DNA of 64,000 bases from NCBI GenBank assembly GCA_051747265.1, contig JBNJFY010000001.1:372001-436000 (forward strand), in the 5' to 3' direction. Position numbers and translations under genes: made by a program. Shown here piece by piece: positions 44,587 through 52,605 of the stretch. Numbering within the stretch: the stretch's first letter is position 1; each line of letters opens with the position of its first letter. Origin of the DNA: JBNJFY01 sp051747265. Its GTDB lineage: Bacteria > Bacteroidota > Rhodothermia > Balneolales > Balneolaceae. The notes beneath the pieces were generated by a model. It made no database searches. It was not told where the DNA came from and saw only the letters and a program-made list of their open reading frames with translations.

Positions 44587-44927
44587 AGTACTGTTTCCAG
44601 AATGGCAAAGAGGGCGGTAATAATGCCGATCGCCGTTCCGGCCAAATACAACGATTTCAGGCGTTCCACTTCGTGCCGGTGTTGTAGCCGGAATTTTTCA
44701 GCTAACGCTTCTACTTCTTCATAAATATGATCTTGTAGTTCAGCGGCGGTTACATCGGCTACTTCGTAGTCCTGCGTGGTGAGGTTGTGACTACCATGAT
44801 ATTCTCTCATGGCTTCCAGAATCTTATTCTCAATGGTCATTTTCTGCCAAACGTGTTGGCGTTTCCACTGCATTTCGCGTTCGTCTCGGTTGGATGACTC
44901 CAGCCCTAATTCGTCTAATACCTTCAT
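44583..44927 (-). CDS. Helical protein with C-terminal membrane span
   Basis: A 114-aa protein with a long amphipathic/charged helix (ENKILEAMREYHGSHNL, EALAEKFRLQHRHEVERLKSLY) and one terminal hydrophobic segment (AGTAIGIITALFAILETVL). Could be a membrane-bound early protein. No family recognised. Confidence 0.5.
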   Translation of the reverse strand: MKVLDELGLESSNRDEREMQWKRQHVWQKMTIENKILEAMREYHGSHNLTTQDYEVADVTAAELQDHIYEEVEALAEKFRLQHRHEVERLKSLYLAGTAIGIITALFAILETVL

Positions 44928-44987
44928 ATTTTCCCTGCTTTGGTTGAGGCATGCCCTGGCATGCCGTACTATCGTAATTGCTAATCG

Positions 44988-45074
44988 CTACAGAATGAGT
45001 AGTAGTGTGGCGCAGATGGCCAGTACTGCATAGTAGATTAGTCTTGCTGCATCGTTTAATTGTTCGGTCGGCAT
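44988..45074 (-). CDS. Predicted 28-aa membrane peptide
   Basis: The frame starts at an ATG with GAGG seven to eight bases upstream and encodes MPTEQLNDAARLIYYAVLAICATLLLIL, i.e. a short polar head followed by one hydrophobic helix. It starts inside the end of the excisionase-like gene (19-base overlap) and is followed by the 114-aa membrane protein. Such microproteins are common in phage early operons. Confidence 0.45.
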   Translation of the reverse strand: MPTEQLNDAARLIYYAVLAICATLLLIL

Positions 45075-45334
45075 GCCGGTACCTCGTAGTGATTGAGGAA
45101 ATCAAGAATGTGTTCTGGTTTGTACCAGATTTTCCGATTTCGCTTTATGTAGCTGATTTCCCCATTATCCCTTAGCTCTCGTTGCGTGTTGGGGTGATAC
45201 CCGGTTAACTCCTCAAACTCTTTCACCGAATAGATTTTGACACTTTTCTCTTGAACCATCTGCATCATTTCGAGAAGGATTATTCGAATATCTGAGGCAA
45301 GCAGCTCATGAGCTTTATCTATCTTCTCCATCAT
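45056..45334 (-). CDS. Excisionase/MerR-like helix-turn-helix protein
   Basis: A 92-aa protein with VKIYSVKEFEELTGYHPNTQRELRDNGEISYIKRNRKIWYKPEHILDFL, the HTH_17 layout of excisionases. It could direct recombination toward excision or act as a small regulator. It overlaps the antirepressor gene by 20 bases. Confidence 0.65.
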   Translation of the reverse strand: MMEKIDKAHELLASDIRIILLEMMQMVQEKSVKIYSVKEFEELTGYHPNTQRELRDNGEISYIKRNRKIWYKPEHILDFLNHYEVPACRPNN

Positions 45335-45899
45335 TCAACTCCGTTCGGGGTTCAAAGTCCAGGCGGTATTGCGGGTTGAACCGGTTTTCGCGGATTTCTT
45401 CGAGCTTGCGCTTATTCCAGTTGATGCGATCGCGTACAGCTTTAGCATCGTCGTTGATTTCGCTGTAGATCTGTTCGTCGTGCTCGATCTGCTTTTTTAA
45501 GCGTAGCTCTATTTCGTTTTCCTGAACCAACTCATGCATGGATTTGTAGTACTGCATCATCTGTTCGCGCAGCCAGAAGAGGAATTGATTCTTCTTGGCT
45601 ATTGCCTCATCCGATCGGTTGGAATTATCTATCGAACTGATCCAAGCCGGCACGTCTACTAAAGGCAAACAGTTCATCTTTCGGAGCTTCCCATCTGCTC
45701 CAACTGTAGGAGCTAGCTCATATAGTTGAGCAAAGAAATCATCCTTCTTGAGCCAACTGTTTTGCTTGGAATAGTCCAAGTCCAGCAGTTTACAAATGTG
45801 CTTTACCGGTACCATAGGTATGCTATCCTCAAAAGGAACCGGAATTTCGGAATCGTTGAAGGTGAGCGTTTGCGGTAGGTTTAGTTCGTGTTGCGACAT
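45315..45899 (-). CDS. P22_AR_N-type antirepressor
   Basis: A 194-aa protein. The N-terminal ~120 residues (VPFEDSIPMVPVKHICKLLDLDYSKQNSWLKKDDFFAQL, LPLVDVPAWISSID) match the P22 AR N-terminal domain of phage antirepressors. The C-terminal ~75 residues are a helical, highly charged region. It probably relieves the cI-like repressor and promotes induction. Second in the early operon after the Cro-like gene. Confidence 0.7.
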   Translation of the reverse strand: MSQHELNLPQTLTFNDSEIPVPFEDSIPMVPVKHICKLLDLDYSKQNSWLKKDDFFAQLYELAPTVGADGKLRKMNCLPLVDVPAWISSIDNSNRSDEAIAKKNQFLFWLREQMMQYYKSMHELVQENEIELRLKKQIEHDEQIYSEINDDAKAVRDRINWNKRKLEEIRENRFNPQYRLDFEPRTELNDGEDR

Positions 45900-45956
45900 A
45901 ACCTATTCTCCTGTTGTAAATGAGCGTTGAATCTTTGGATATGATGTTGCGTAGCC

Positions 45957-46211
45957 CTAACCAGTGACCGCTTTCGGGGAAAGCTGATCATCAAAGGGTC
46001 CGGGGTAACGTTCCCGGGTTTGGTCGATGTAGGACTCCAGCCACTTATGCAGCTCTTTCAGGGTACTTTGCCCTTGAGCTGTATTAATGATGCTGGTATC
46101 GGATAGAGGCTTATCTCGATGCGTCTCTGCAGCGTGAATGGCAGCGATTTTTTTATAGCTGTGCCCATTCAGGCGTTTGGCAACCTTAAGTTGCTTAAAA
46201 ATGTTACCCAT
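45957..46211 (-). CDS. Cro-like small DNA-binding protein
   Basis: An 84-aa protein divergent from the repressor. It has HTH-like helices (SYKKIAAIHAAETHRDKPLSDTSIINTAQGQSTLKELHKWLESYI). The position across a palindromic spacer from a cI-like gene supports a Cro role; the helix-turn-helix is only moderately clear. Confidence 0.55.
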   Translation of the reverse strand: MGNIFKQLKVAKRLNGHSYKKIAAIHAAETHRDKPLSDTSIINTAQGQSTLKELHKWLESYIDQTRERYPGPFDDQLSPKAVTG

Positions 46212-46274
46212 AATCAGTATGTTGCTTTGCGTTAGTAACTAAGTCACTCAAAGAATAATCATAATATTCTGAAT
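46212..46274. promoter_or_regulatory. Lysogeny switch spacer with operator palindromes
   Basis: Between divergent Cro-like and cI-like genes. TTAGTAACTAA (46232-46242) is a perfect palindrome with one central base. AGAATA and TATTCT (46252-46257/46265-46270) form a second symmetric site. These are the likely repressor operators and the bidirectional promoter region. Confidence 0.55.
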
Positions 46275-46742
46275 TTGTCAAGAAATAATTTAGAATTGTC
46301 TGATATATCGCGGCGCATTCTTGAAATAGCTGCGCTATATAAGTCTGAGAAGGGAATTACAAATCAAAAGTTTTTAGAAAATTGTGAATTAAATCATTCT
46401 TTTCTAAGTACTTTGAAAAGTGGCCGAATTAAAACACCGTCTGGCGATGCTCTTAAAGCTATCTTGGATTACACCAACTGTAGTGCTGAGTGGCTTATGA
46501 GAGGCCAAGGCGAAATGTTTGACCGGCCCAACCCAACGGGAAAGGCCGGCCAGAAGGAAGCGGATACCGACGCGCTTATTCAGGAGGGGGAAGAAATTCT
46601 GGATCGATTGGAAGGCTCTGTAGAGAAGTATAAAGCGATTGTAGCCGGCGAAGAAAATATTCAGCTTTCCTGGGCCGATCGCCGGCGATTACTTGAACTA
46701 TTGTTATTAGACGATCTACGTCGTTCTGATGATGAAGGTTAA
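46275..46742 (+). CDS. cI-like phage repressor
   Basis: A 155-aa protein beginning at a TTG (no ATG is available upstream of the helix-turn-helix). The N-terminal HTH contains LENCELNHSFLSTLKSGRIKTPSGDALKAILDYTNCSAEWLMRGQGEMF. The C-terminal part is a helical tail without LexA/peptidase residues. It should hold the provirus silent. It ends near a bidirectional terminator. Confidence 0.7.
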   Translation: MSRNNLELSDISRRILEIAALYKSEKGITNQKFLENCELNHSFLSTLKSGRIKTPSGDALKAILDYTNCSAEWLMRGQGEMFDRPNPTGKAGQKEADTDALIQEGEEILDRLEGSVEKYKAIVAGEENIQLSWADRRRLLELLLLDDLRRSDDEG

Positions 46743-46815
46743 TTTTTCCGTTCATAGATGAATCCTTGTTTGAGGTTCAAACTCTTATGCACCCCAAACA
46801 GGGAAACCGTTATAA

Positions 46816-46848
46816 ATGCAAAAAGGAGGCCGAAGCCTCCTTTTGCAT
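46816..46848. terminator. Bidirectional terminator hairpin
   Basis: A hairpin of GCAAAAAGGAGGC and GCCTCCTTTTGC around CGAA, with A/T-rich stem ends on both sides. It lies between the convergent repressor and the HEPN-like gene and can act in both directions. Confidence 0.75.
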
Positions 46849-46854
46849 TACACT

Positions 46855-47868
46855 TTAAAGTAAATCAGCAAAGCTAAGTGGGTTTTCAAAATCTATCCCA
46901 TCATGCTTCTCACTTATGGCCGTTTCATATATTTTCCCTCTTGAAATCATCTTATCCGCATCAATTGGAATTTTATCAATGGTCATACCTAAACCATTCT
47001 TTGCCTGTTCTCTTTCGAGGTCATACACAATATCATATGCAATTGAGGCTAATTGAGAGTATTCATAAGCGATTCCGAGAACTTTTTTGGTTGTAATATC
47101 ACTGATAATATACCTGTGTATTACTTTATTGCGTTCGTCATAAAGATCTTCTAAATCATCATGAAACTCGTCATCAATCACACCTATCTCATTCGCCTCC
47201 CGATAAATTGTGCGCTCTGTTATCACTTTATCATTTTCGCCTTGGTACAAATATCTAATATCGATATCTCGATTATTATTATTAATCTGCTTTTTTAATA
47301 TTATTCCCATTCTGAGGAGTGAGTCTATTTGATTCGCCAAGAGAACTACGCATTCAATAAAACTACCATTCACAGTTGCTCTGGCCAATAATTCATCAGA
47401 AGCACCCACCCCCTTCAAGAAGCTCCCTAACCGGTACCATGCATATCTTTGATCACGATCGCCTGGTGGAATGAGCTCCATAGATTCAATTATTGATTTT
47501 ATTGAATCAATATCATCATTGTATGCTGTAGTTTCCTTATAGATTGTATCATAAGTATAGGTTACTAAAAAAGGGTGATCCCCCAACATAAAATGCCAAG
47601 ATACCGTACCTAGTGAATGAGTTGGTTGTATCTCAATTTTAGAAACGGTTTTGCCACCAATATTATAGGTTTTCACTCGAGGATTAGCTTTCATCTTATC
47701 ATATAGCTCCTGAGCTCTCCCATCCCTATCAACTACACTAATGAAATAACTACCAATAGCATCATCAGTTGTGAATCCATACCTACCCTTTGCAGTCTCT
47801 TTTAGCTTATAATCTACAGGAAATTTCAACTCATAAAGTTTACTCTCTGGAACAAAATATCTCATCAA
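46855..47868 (-). CDS. HEPN-like protein with N-terminal beta domain (cargo)
   Basis: A 337-aa protein. Residues 1-130 are an alpha/beta domain (FTTDDAIGSYFISVVDRDG, GGKTVSKIEIQPTHSLGTVSWHFMLGDHPFLVTYTYDT). Residues ~165-310 are helical, with VNGSFIECVVLLANQIDSLLRMGI and DERNKVIHRY, an R-x4-H motif (R246, H251) as in HEPN ribonucleases. It is at a usual cargo site between the repressor and the integrase. A defence or toxin role is inferred; no antitoxin partner is evident beside it. Confidence 0.5.
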   Translation of the reverse strand: MMRYFVPESKLYELKFPVDYKLKETAKGRYGFTTDDAIGSYFISVVDRDGRAQELYDKMKANPRVKTYNIGGKTVSKIEIQPTHSLGTVSWHFMLGDHPFLVTYTYDTIYKETTAYNDDIDSIKSIIESMELIPPGDRDQRYAWYRLGSFLKGVGASDELLARATVNGSFIECVVLLANQIDSLLRMGIILKKQINNNNRDIDIRYLYQGENDKVITERTIYREANEIGVIDDEFHDDLEDLYDERNKVIHRYIISDITTKKVLGIAYEYSQLASIAYDIVYDLEREQAKNGLGMTIDKIPIDADKMISRGKIYETAISEKHDGIDFENPLSFADLL

Positions 47869-47930
47869 TCAAATTCTTATTTTTCCATACACTAAAAACA
47901 AGTAAACCAATCCACTTACTTTAAACTTGT

Positions 47931-48284
47931 TTAAGTCATATTACTGTTTATGTTCCACTGTTTAAAATTGTCCGATTCTCCCAAGAAAAACAGTAGATTC
48001 ATCTCTGGATGCTCAGGATGTTTGGCGACCCAATAAAACTCTTGTTTGAATTGACTATTCTGGATCTCTAAATCCACTCTCTTACCATCCCAAATGATGT
48101 AGAATTGGCTATGCTCTTTATTAGCTAATTCCATGCATTTCTCAACTGACATGGCTAAACCTAACTCTTCTATACATAAATGGGTGATCTTTCCATTCTC
48201 CCGGTGTACGTGCGTAATTTCGCACTGAAAAGGCGCCGTAAATAGAAATTGCGCAAACCTGACTATTTCAGATACTATACTCAA
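47931..48284 (-). CDS. Hypothetical protein, DUF3892-like arrangement
   Basis: A 117-aa protein (CEITHVHRENGKITHLCIEELGLAMSVEKCMELANKEHSQFYIIWDGKRVDLEIQN). The order of a short beta unit, a helix with 'MSVEKCMELA' and a strand recalls DUF3892. It overlaps the following gene by 4 bases. Unknown function. Confidence 0.45.
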   Translation of the reverse strand: MSIVSEIVRFAQFLFTAPFQCEITHVHRENGKITHLCIEELGLAMSVEKCMELANKEHSQFYIIWDGKRVDLEIQNSQFKQEFYWVAKHPEHPEMNLLFFLGESDNFKQWNINSNMT

Positions 48285-48562
48285 GAGCAGTTACCCAAAT
48301 TATCCAGGTTGTTCGCAGAGCTTGCATCAGCTTCCGTTGTTAAGTACGGAACCCCATACCGGTACTTCACCACAACATCCGTACGAAATCCAGCTTTATT
48401 TACATAATAGCGGTGTTCACTATTTTCAATATGTTCAACTGCTATAGACTTGGTAACATATCTCCAATTGTTCGGAGCCATATAGCTGGTAACTTTGTTA
48501 CAAATGGCAACAATATCTCCATCCGAATTTTTCTTAGAATGTGTTACTCTACGTAGTGCCAT
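48281..48562 (-). CDS. DUF3892-family protein
   Basis: A 93-aa protein: RRVTHSKKNSDGDIVAICNK, then WRYVTKSIAVEHIENSEHRYYVNKAG and TEADASSANNLDNLGNC, the layout of the DUF3892 family. It is found in phages and mobile regions; biochemical function unknown. Forms a pair with the following gene. Confidence 0.6.
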   Translation of the reverse strand: MALRRVTHSKKNSDGDIVAICNKVTSYMAPNNWRYVTKSIAVEHIENSEHRYYVNKAGFRTDVVVKYRYGVPYLTTEADASSANNLDNLGNCS

Positions 48563-48624
48563 ACTACTCCTGCTTATTTTTTATTGGTTGTAGTATAGAT
48601 CCACGAAAACCCCATTCCTTACAA

Positions 48625-48846
48625 ATGAATTACTTCACTAATAAAAAGCAAAGCTACCGAGGCTTCATCATAGAAGTGCAAGATGCCGCCGTGGGCTACT
48701 CTGCGACCATAGAACATATCATCGATCGGCTACCCGATGCCATGCCCTATGAGATCAGAATTAAGGAGAAGGGGATGAATCCGGAAGAGGCTATTAAGAA
48801 GGCGAAACGGGCGCTGGATGAGGAATTGGAGAAATTAACCATCTAA
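48625..48846 (+). CDS. Hypothetical small protein
   Basis: A 73-aa protein from the ATG at 48625 (MNYFTNKKQSYRGFIIEVQD..., MNPEEAIKKAKRALDEELEKLTI). The frame also runs open upstream from 48541, but that part overlaps the divergent DUF3892 gene. No family recognised; it may be a small protein of this cargo region. Confidence 0.5.
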   Translation: MNYFTNKKQSYRGFIIEVQDAAVGYSATIEHIIDRLPDAMPYEIRIKEKGMNPEEAIKKAKRALDEELEKLTI

Positions 48847-48867
48847 GAGTAGCATTTTTTCTAAAAA

Positions 48868-48914
48868 TCTCTTAGTTAATGTTACTTAGTAAATAACATA
48901 AACCAACTAAGAGA
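48868..48914. promoter_or_regulatory. Nested palindrome upstream of ndpA-like gene
   Basis: Outer arms TCTCTTAGTT (48868-48877) and AACTAAGAGA (48905-48914) and inner arms ATGTTA/TAACAT (48879-48884/48894-48899) pair with a 9-base centre. The CTTAGT/ACTAAG half-site resembles the TTAGTAACTAA operator in the lysogeny switch. It lies 7 bp before the start codon and could be an operator or mRNA hairpin. Confidence 0.55.
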
Positions 48915-48921
48915 GACATCA

Positions 48922-49923
48922 ATGGAGTTAAGGCGGGCTGTAGTTCATCATATCGAAAAAGAATCAGGTGGAGATTTAGGGGAAATAACCTATTCAGATA
49001 GTATTTTGCCTATTGATTCAAAAGCAGAAAAACTATGCGAAAAGCTCGATAAAACATATAACAACCGCTCAACTGTCATACACGCTAAATTTAGTGACTT
49101 CCAGAATCCATTCCCCAAAGGGATCGAAAATTATTTGTCTCAAACAGACGACCCCAAATTTCTAACTTTCTCCAGAACATCTACAGCTAAATTAGCTGAC
49201 AAAATGGAAGGGGAAACTAATGCAAGTGGTGGGTATATAGCATATTTAGATTATACCAATCAAAACGATGCTAGTTATATTGGCGCATATTTAATACGTA
49301 ATACATCTGGTTTAGTATTCGAGAGAAGAGAAGACTCGTACCATTTAAATGAGTTAACAAGACTTGATACTAATAACCTAGCTATGGCATGTAAAATCAA
49401 TAAGGACAAACTTGAATCAGATAAAGGCAGTAAATGCCTTACCCTAGTTACCAAAAGCCAAGGACAGGTATCTCAATATTTCCAGCAATGGATCAGAGTT
49501 GGCGAGTCAATAAGCGCTAAAGAGTTTAATATTTTCTTGACTAAAATTATCAATTCCATGCCCACCCCCACTGATAGTAATGGAAAGTCTATGGATAGGG
49601 ATGAATTCAGAGAATCTGCTTCTGAATACCTTGCAATGAGTAAGGTTATAAACCTTAAGGAGCTAAGTAAAAAGCTATTTGATGATGAAAGTAAAATCGA
49701 AGACTATGCAGAGCAACAGGGATATCCTATTAACACTAAATTCAACAGAAATAGACAGGTTGTTGATGGGTTGGTTCACATAAATGCATCATCTGAAAAA
49801 TTCAAAGTTACAATTCCCCGTTCCTATAATAACAGTACTGACGTAAAGCTGGGCGATAACTATCTTACAATATTTGACCAAGATCTAGTAGAAGATATAA
49901 AAAGCCAATCTGACGAGAGTTAA
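48922..49923 (+). CDS. NdpA/YejK-family nucleoid-associated protein (37-kDa type)
   Basis: A 333-aa protein, about the length of E. coli YejK. It has GGYIAYLDYTNQNDASYIGAYLIRNTSGLVF, LNELTRLDTNNLAMACKINKDKL and VSQYFQQWIRVG, the conserved core of the NA37 family. Such proteins bind nucleoid DNA. It is 3 bases upstream of a membrane protein gene and the two read toward the integrase. In a provirus cargo slot it may be a defence sensor or a nucleoid-interaction factor; that role is inference. Confidence 0.75.
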   Translation: MELRRAVVHHIEKESGGDLGEITYSDSILPIDSKAEKLCEKLDKTYNNRSTVIHAKFSDFQNPFPKGIENYLSQTDDPKFLTFSRTSTAKLADKMEGETNASGGYIAYLDYTNQNDASYIGAYLIRNTSGLVFERREDSYHLNELTRLDTNNLAMACKINKDKLESDKGSKCLTLVTKSQGQVSQYFQQWIRVGESISAKEFNIFLTKIINSMPTPTDSNGKSMDRDEFRESASEYLAMSKVINLKELSKKLFDDESKIEDYAEQQGYPINTKFNRNRQVVDGLVHINASSEKFKVTIPRSYNNSTDVKLGDNYLTIFDQDLVEDIKSQSDES

Positions 49924-49926
49924 TGA

Positions 49927-51201
49927 ATGGCTTCCCGACTTATACATATTCTGTCTAAACTTTCACTCAGCTCAAATTCAAAGGATGCGATTATAGCTCG
50001 CAATTTGAGCCAAAAGAACTTAAATGAGCTTAAAAATATTTCAGCTCTAAAACTGATTCCATTATCTGATAACGACTATGAGTTAAACCTACCTAGCAAT
50101 TTAAAAGTCTTCATCAATGAGTCTAGCTTCTTTAAGAATTGCCATTATTCATTTATTGAAAAAGAACTACTAATTAAAACCCAAAATGGTTCAATTATTT
50201 ATTCAAATGGCAATTTCAAAGATGAAATTGCCACACAAGACATAAAAAACTGCATAGCTCATCTAACCCTCATTGCTGCAATTAAACGAAACCATGAAGA
50301 TCACACCAAGCAATCTACACTTGCTGACACCTTTAATGAGCATGATCAGATAATTGCATTTAACCCACCTAAAAGACCCAAACAGGTTATAAGTTTCGGT
50401 AGGACTGGCTTTGATAGCAGTATAGATTTGCCTAACGAATTTCCATCTATTGTTGAAAGATTTATTTCATATTTAAAAGACGATGAAAAAACTTCTTTCT
50501 TAAAGAAAGTAATCTGTGATAGCCTAAAGCATGACTCTGAAAAAAATCTATACTCAATAGAAAAGAACATTGATGGACTTACCGAATCTGCAAAAATTGA
50601 CTACGAAATTTACCTAAATAGATACACATTTGATGAACAAAATAATATTTTGAGATCAAAAAAAGATGGATATTTCCGCAGTGTCCAAAGCTCTATTGAT
50701 AAAGTTTACAGCCGTATCTCCTCCCTTCCACTATCTATTTCCGCTTCTTTTCTCTCTATATATAATCTACAAGACACACCACTTTTAATGTCCTTAGTAG
50801 CTCTCGCATTCATCATCTATGCTTGCTACAATACTTATATTATTTATTTCTTCGAGAGAGATATCGCTTTAATCAAAAAAAGATTTAATTCTGACTATTC
50901 GATAATCAGAAACAGATCTGGGTTTCCAGAATCAAACCTAGATAATTACTATAAAGAAGTTGTCAATAAATTTGATTTTACAGAAACCACAATAAAGGCC
51001 ACCTATATTATATTTATTGCCTTTTCTTTATTAACTGCAGTTGTAATTATTTTTAAAATTGATTCATCATACATTTTCAAAATTAGACATATCACTGATA
51101 TTTCTATGATGTCAGGTATATTTTATTTCCTGATGATCCTTTTTTGGGCAATAATTGGGCACGAAAAAAGAGAGAAAAATCTCCAATCATTGGATATCTA
51201 A
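49927..51201 (+). CDS. Four-helix membrane partner of NdpA-like protein
   Basis: A 424-aa protein starting 3 bases after the NdpA-like stop. The N-terminal ~255 residues are soluble (FINESSFFKNCHYSFIEKELLIKTQNGSIIYSNGNF..., NIDGLTESAKIDYEIYLNRYTF). The C-terminal ~165 residues have four hydrophobic segments at about 270-287, 290-310, 358-380 and 392-412. AT-rich like its partner. No family recognised. A soluble domain plus a C-terminal membrane domain, paired with a DNA-associated protein, fits a defence effector that attacks the membrane, but this is a hypothesis. Confidence 0.6.
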   Translation: MASRLIHILSKLSLSSNSKDAIIARNLSQKNLNELKNISALKLIPLSDNDYELNLPSNLKVFINESSFFKNCHYSFIEKELLIKTQNGSIIYSNGNFKDEIATQDIKNCIAHLTLIAAIKRNHEDHTKQSTLADTFNEHDQIIAFNPPKRPKQVISFGRTGFDSSIDLPNEFPSIVERFISYLKDDEKTSFLKKVICDSLKHDSEKNLYSIEKNIDGLTESAKIDYEIYLNRYTFDEQNNILRSKKDGYFRSVQSSIDKVYSRISSLPLSISASFLSIYNLQDTPLLMSLVALAFIIYACYNTYIIYFFERDIALIKKRFNSDYSIIRNRSGFPESNLDNYYKEVVNKFDFTETTIKATYIIFIAFSLLTAVVIIFKIDSSYIFKIRHITDISMMSGIFYFLMILFWAIIGHEKREKNLQSLDI

Positions 51202-51221
51202 CTTATGAATCTTCTTTTTTT

Positions 51222-52451
51222 CTATATTATTTCACCGATTCTCTCATGAGCCTCATCTATCTTTTTTTGTTTAGTTCGGATAATGTAATTCTCCGTATCT
51301 GCAAAGTTAGAATGATCCCCAAGCTGTTGAATAACTCGTGGCTCAATACCCACCTCATCAGCTAAATCTAAGAATGTATGACGTGCTACATGAGTAGTAA
51401 TTTTATCCGGAATTTCAGCTCGCTTCTGCAACTTCTTTAAGTATTTATTGATCAATGCTGTTTTCCGACCGATATCATCCTTGAGCTGAAACTTGTCTTT
51501 GTACTGCTTGATATTGGACTTGGACAGAATCGGGAAAACAAAGTCGTTTGGATCCACACCCTCCTTCATGTAAAGATCTAAAATCTTCCGGATCCCCGGT
51601 ATGATCTTGATAAATTTATACTCCGGTTTTTTCTCCTCAGTTTTCTGAAAGTTCATGCGAATGTAATCGCCCCGGATTTCATCATAGATCATGGAACTAT
51701 AATCAGAGACACGCATCCCCCTGGCCATGATGCTAAACAAAAACCAATTCCGTACATCCCATATTAAATGATCCGGGTTTAAATCTAACTCTCTGATCTT
51801 TTGAATCTGCTTTCTGGTGAGCTTGGTTTTGTTGGATTTTCCAGCGGCTTTATAGGTAAAGCCATTAAAGGGGTTTTCATCCGGTCGAACTATCTCTCTC
51901 TCAATAGCCAGGGTAAATGATCGCTGTATGATATTCAGGTTCTTGTTAATTGTCTTCTGAGCGTTCCCCTTCTTAACCTTGCACCAACTCTGGTACTCAT
52001 GCAGCCAACCGGTGGTGATCTCCTGAAAATTTAGATTCTCCCCTGTGAATTCGACGATTTTATTCCGAACGGTTTTCCAGTTCTTATACTCCGATACCCG
52101 CTCTTCTTGTTCGAACCGCTTTATGTTCTCATTCAAATAATCAATATAGCTGATACTCCCACGTTCAAGGCGTTTCATCAGTTGCCGAATGGTATATTGC
52201 CCCTGCTCAATTTCAAGGTCGTAGGCCACATCTTTAACCTCATTCTTTTTCTTCTCAATGAGGCGATTCATTTTGGCCGCAAGCGAATGAGAGCTTTTAA
52301 CCTGGTTGGTCCGGAAATTCCATTTCGAGGCATCTACTACAATACCGGTGGACCGATATCTCTTTTTTCTCTTGTGCGTAATACGCAGATAAACGGTATA
52401 CTTCCCGTCTTGGCGCTGCTGGTCAGTGCGTAAATAAGATTTTATTGTCAT
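51222..52451 (-). CDS. int: Tyrosine integrase (Bacteroidota type)
   Basis: From the ATG at 52451 (GGGGGAAG just upstream) this gives 409 aa; the frame also opens further upstream. It has the arm-DNA-binding domain (TIKSYLRTDQQRQDGKYTVYLRITHKRKKRYRSTGIVVDASKWNF), a SAM-like core-binding domain and the catalytic domain: ARGMRVSDYSSM (Arg), HVARHTFLDLADE (His-x-x-Arg), LGDHSNFADTENYI (Tyr). It integrates the element into the tRNA-Leu 3' end. Confidence 0.93.
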   Translation of the reverse strand: MTIKSYLRTDQQRQDGKYTVYLRITHKRKKRYRSTGIVVDASKWNFRTNQVKSSHSLAAKMNRLIEKKKNEVKDVAYDLEIEQGQYTIRQLMKRLERGSISYIDYLNENIKRFEQEERVSEYKNWKTVRNKIVEFTGENLNFQEITTGWLHEYQSWCKVKKGNAQKTINKNLNIIQRSFTLAIEREIVRPDENPFNGFTYKAAGKSNKTKLTRKQIQKIRELDLNPDHLIWDVRNWFLFSIMARGMRVSDYSSMIYDEIRGDYIRMNFQKTEEKKPEYKFIKIIPGIRKILDLYMKEGVDPNDFVFPILSKSNIKQYKDKFQLKDDIGRKTALINKYLKKLQKRAEIPDKITTHVARHTFLDLADEVGIEPRVIQQLGDHSNFADTENYIIRTKQKKIDEAHERIGEII

Positions 52452-52490
52452 GCTTCCCCCAAAGCGAAATAGTGGAACTATAGCAGAACT

Positions 52491-52512
52491 AAAGTAGAAC
52501 ATTAGTAGAACA
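52491..52512. repeat. Right copy of 22-bp direct repeat (probable integrase arm site)
   Basis: Identical to 17764-17785. It lies upstream of the integrase start, about 94 bp from the attR core. Further GCAGAACT and inverse TGTTCTAC words flank it, so there may be a cluster of arm sites. Confidence 0.7.
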
Positions 52513-52605
52513 ATTGGGGTGTTCTACGTTTTTCCACAGTGCTCTAAAGTGGCTCTATTTCATTCTAAGGCGTTTTATAACGCATGACAAGGGGTTCGAC
52601 TAGTT

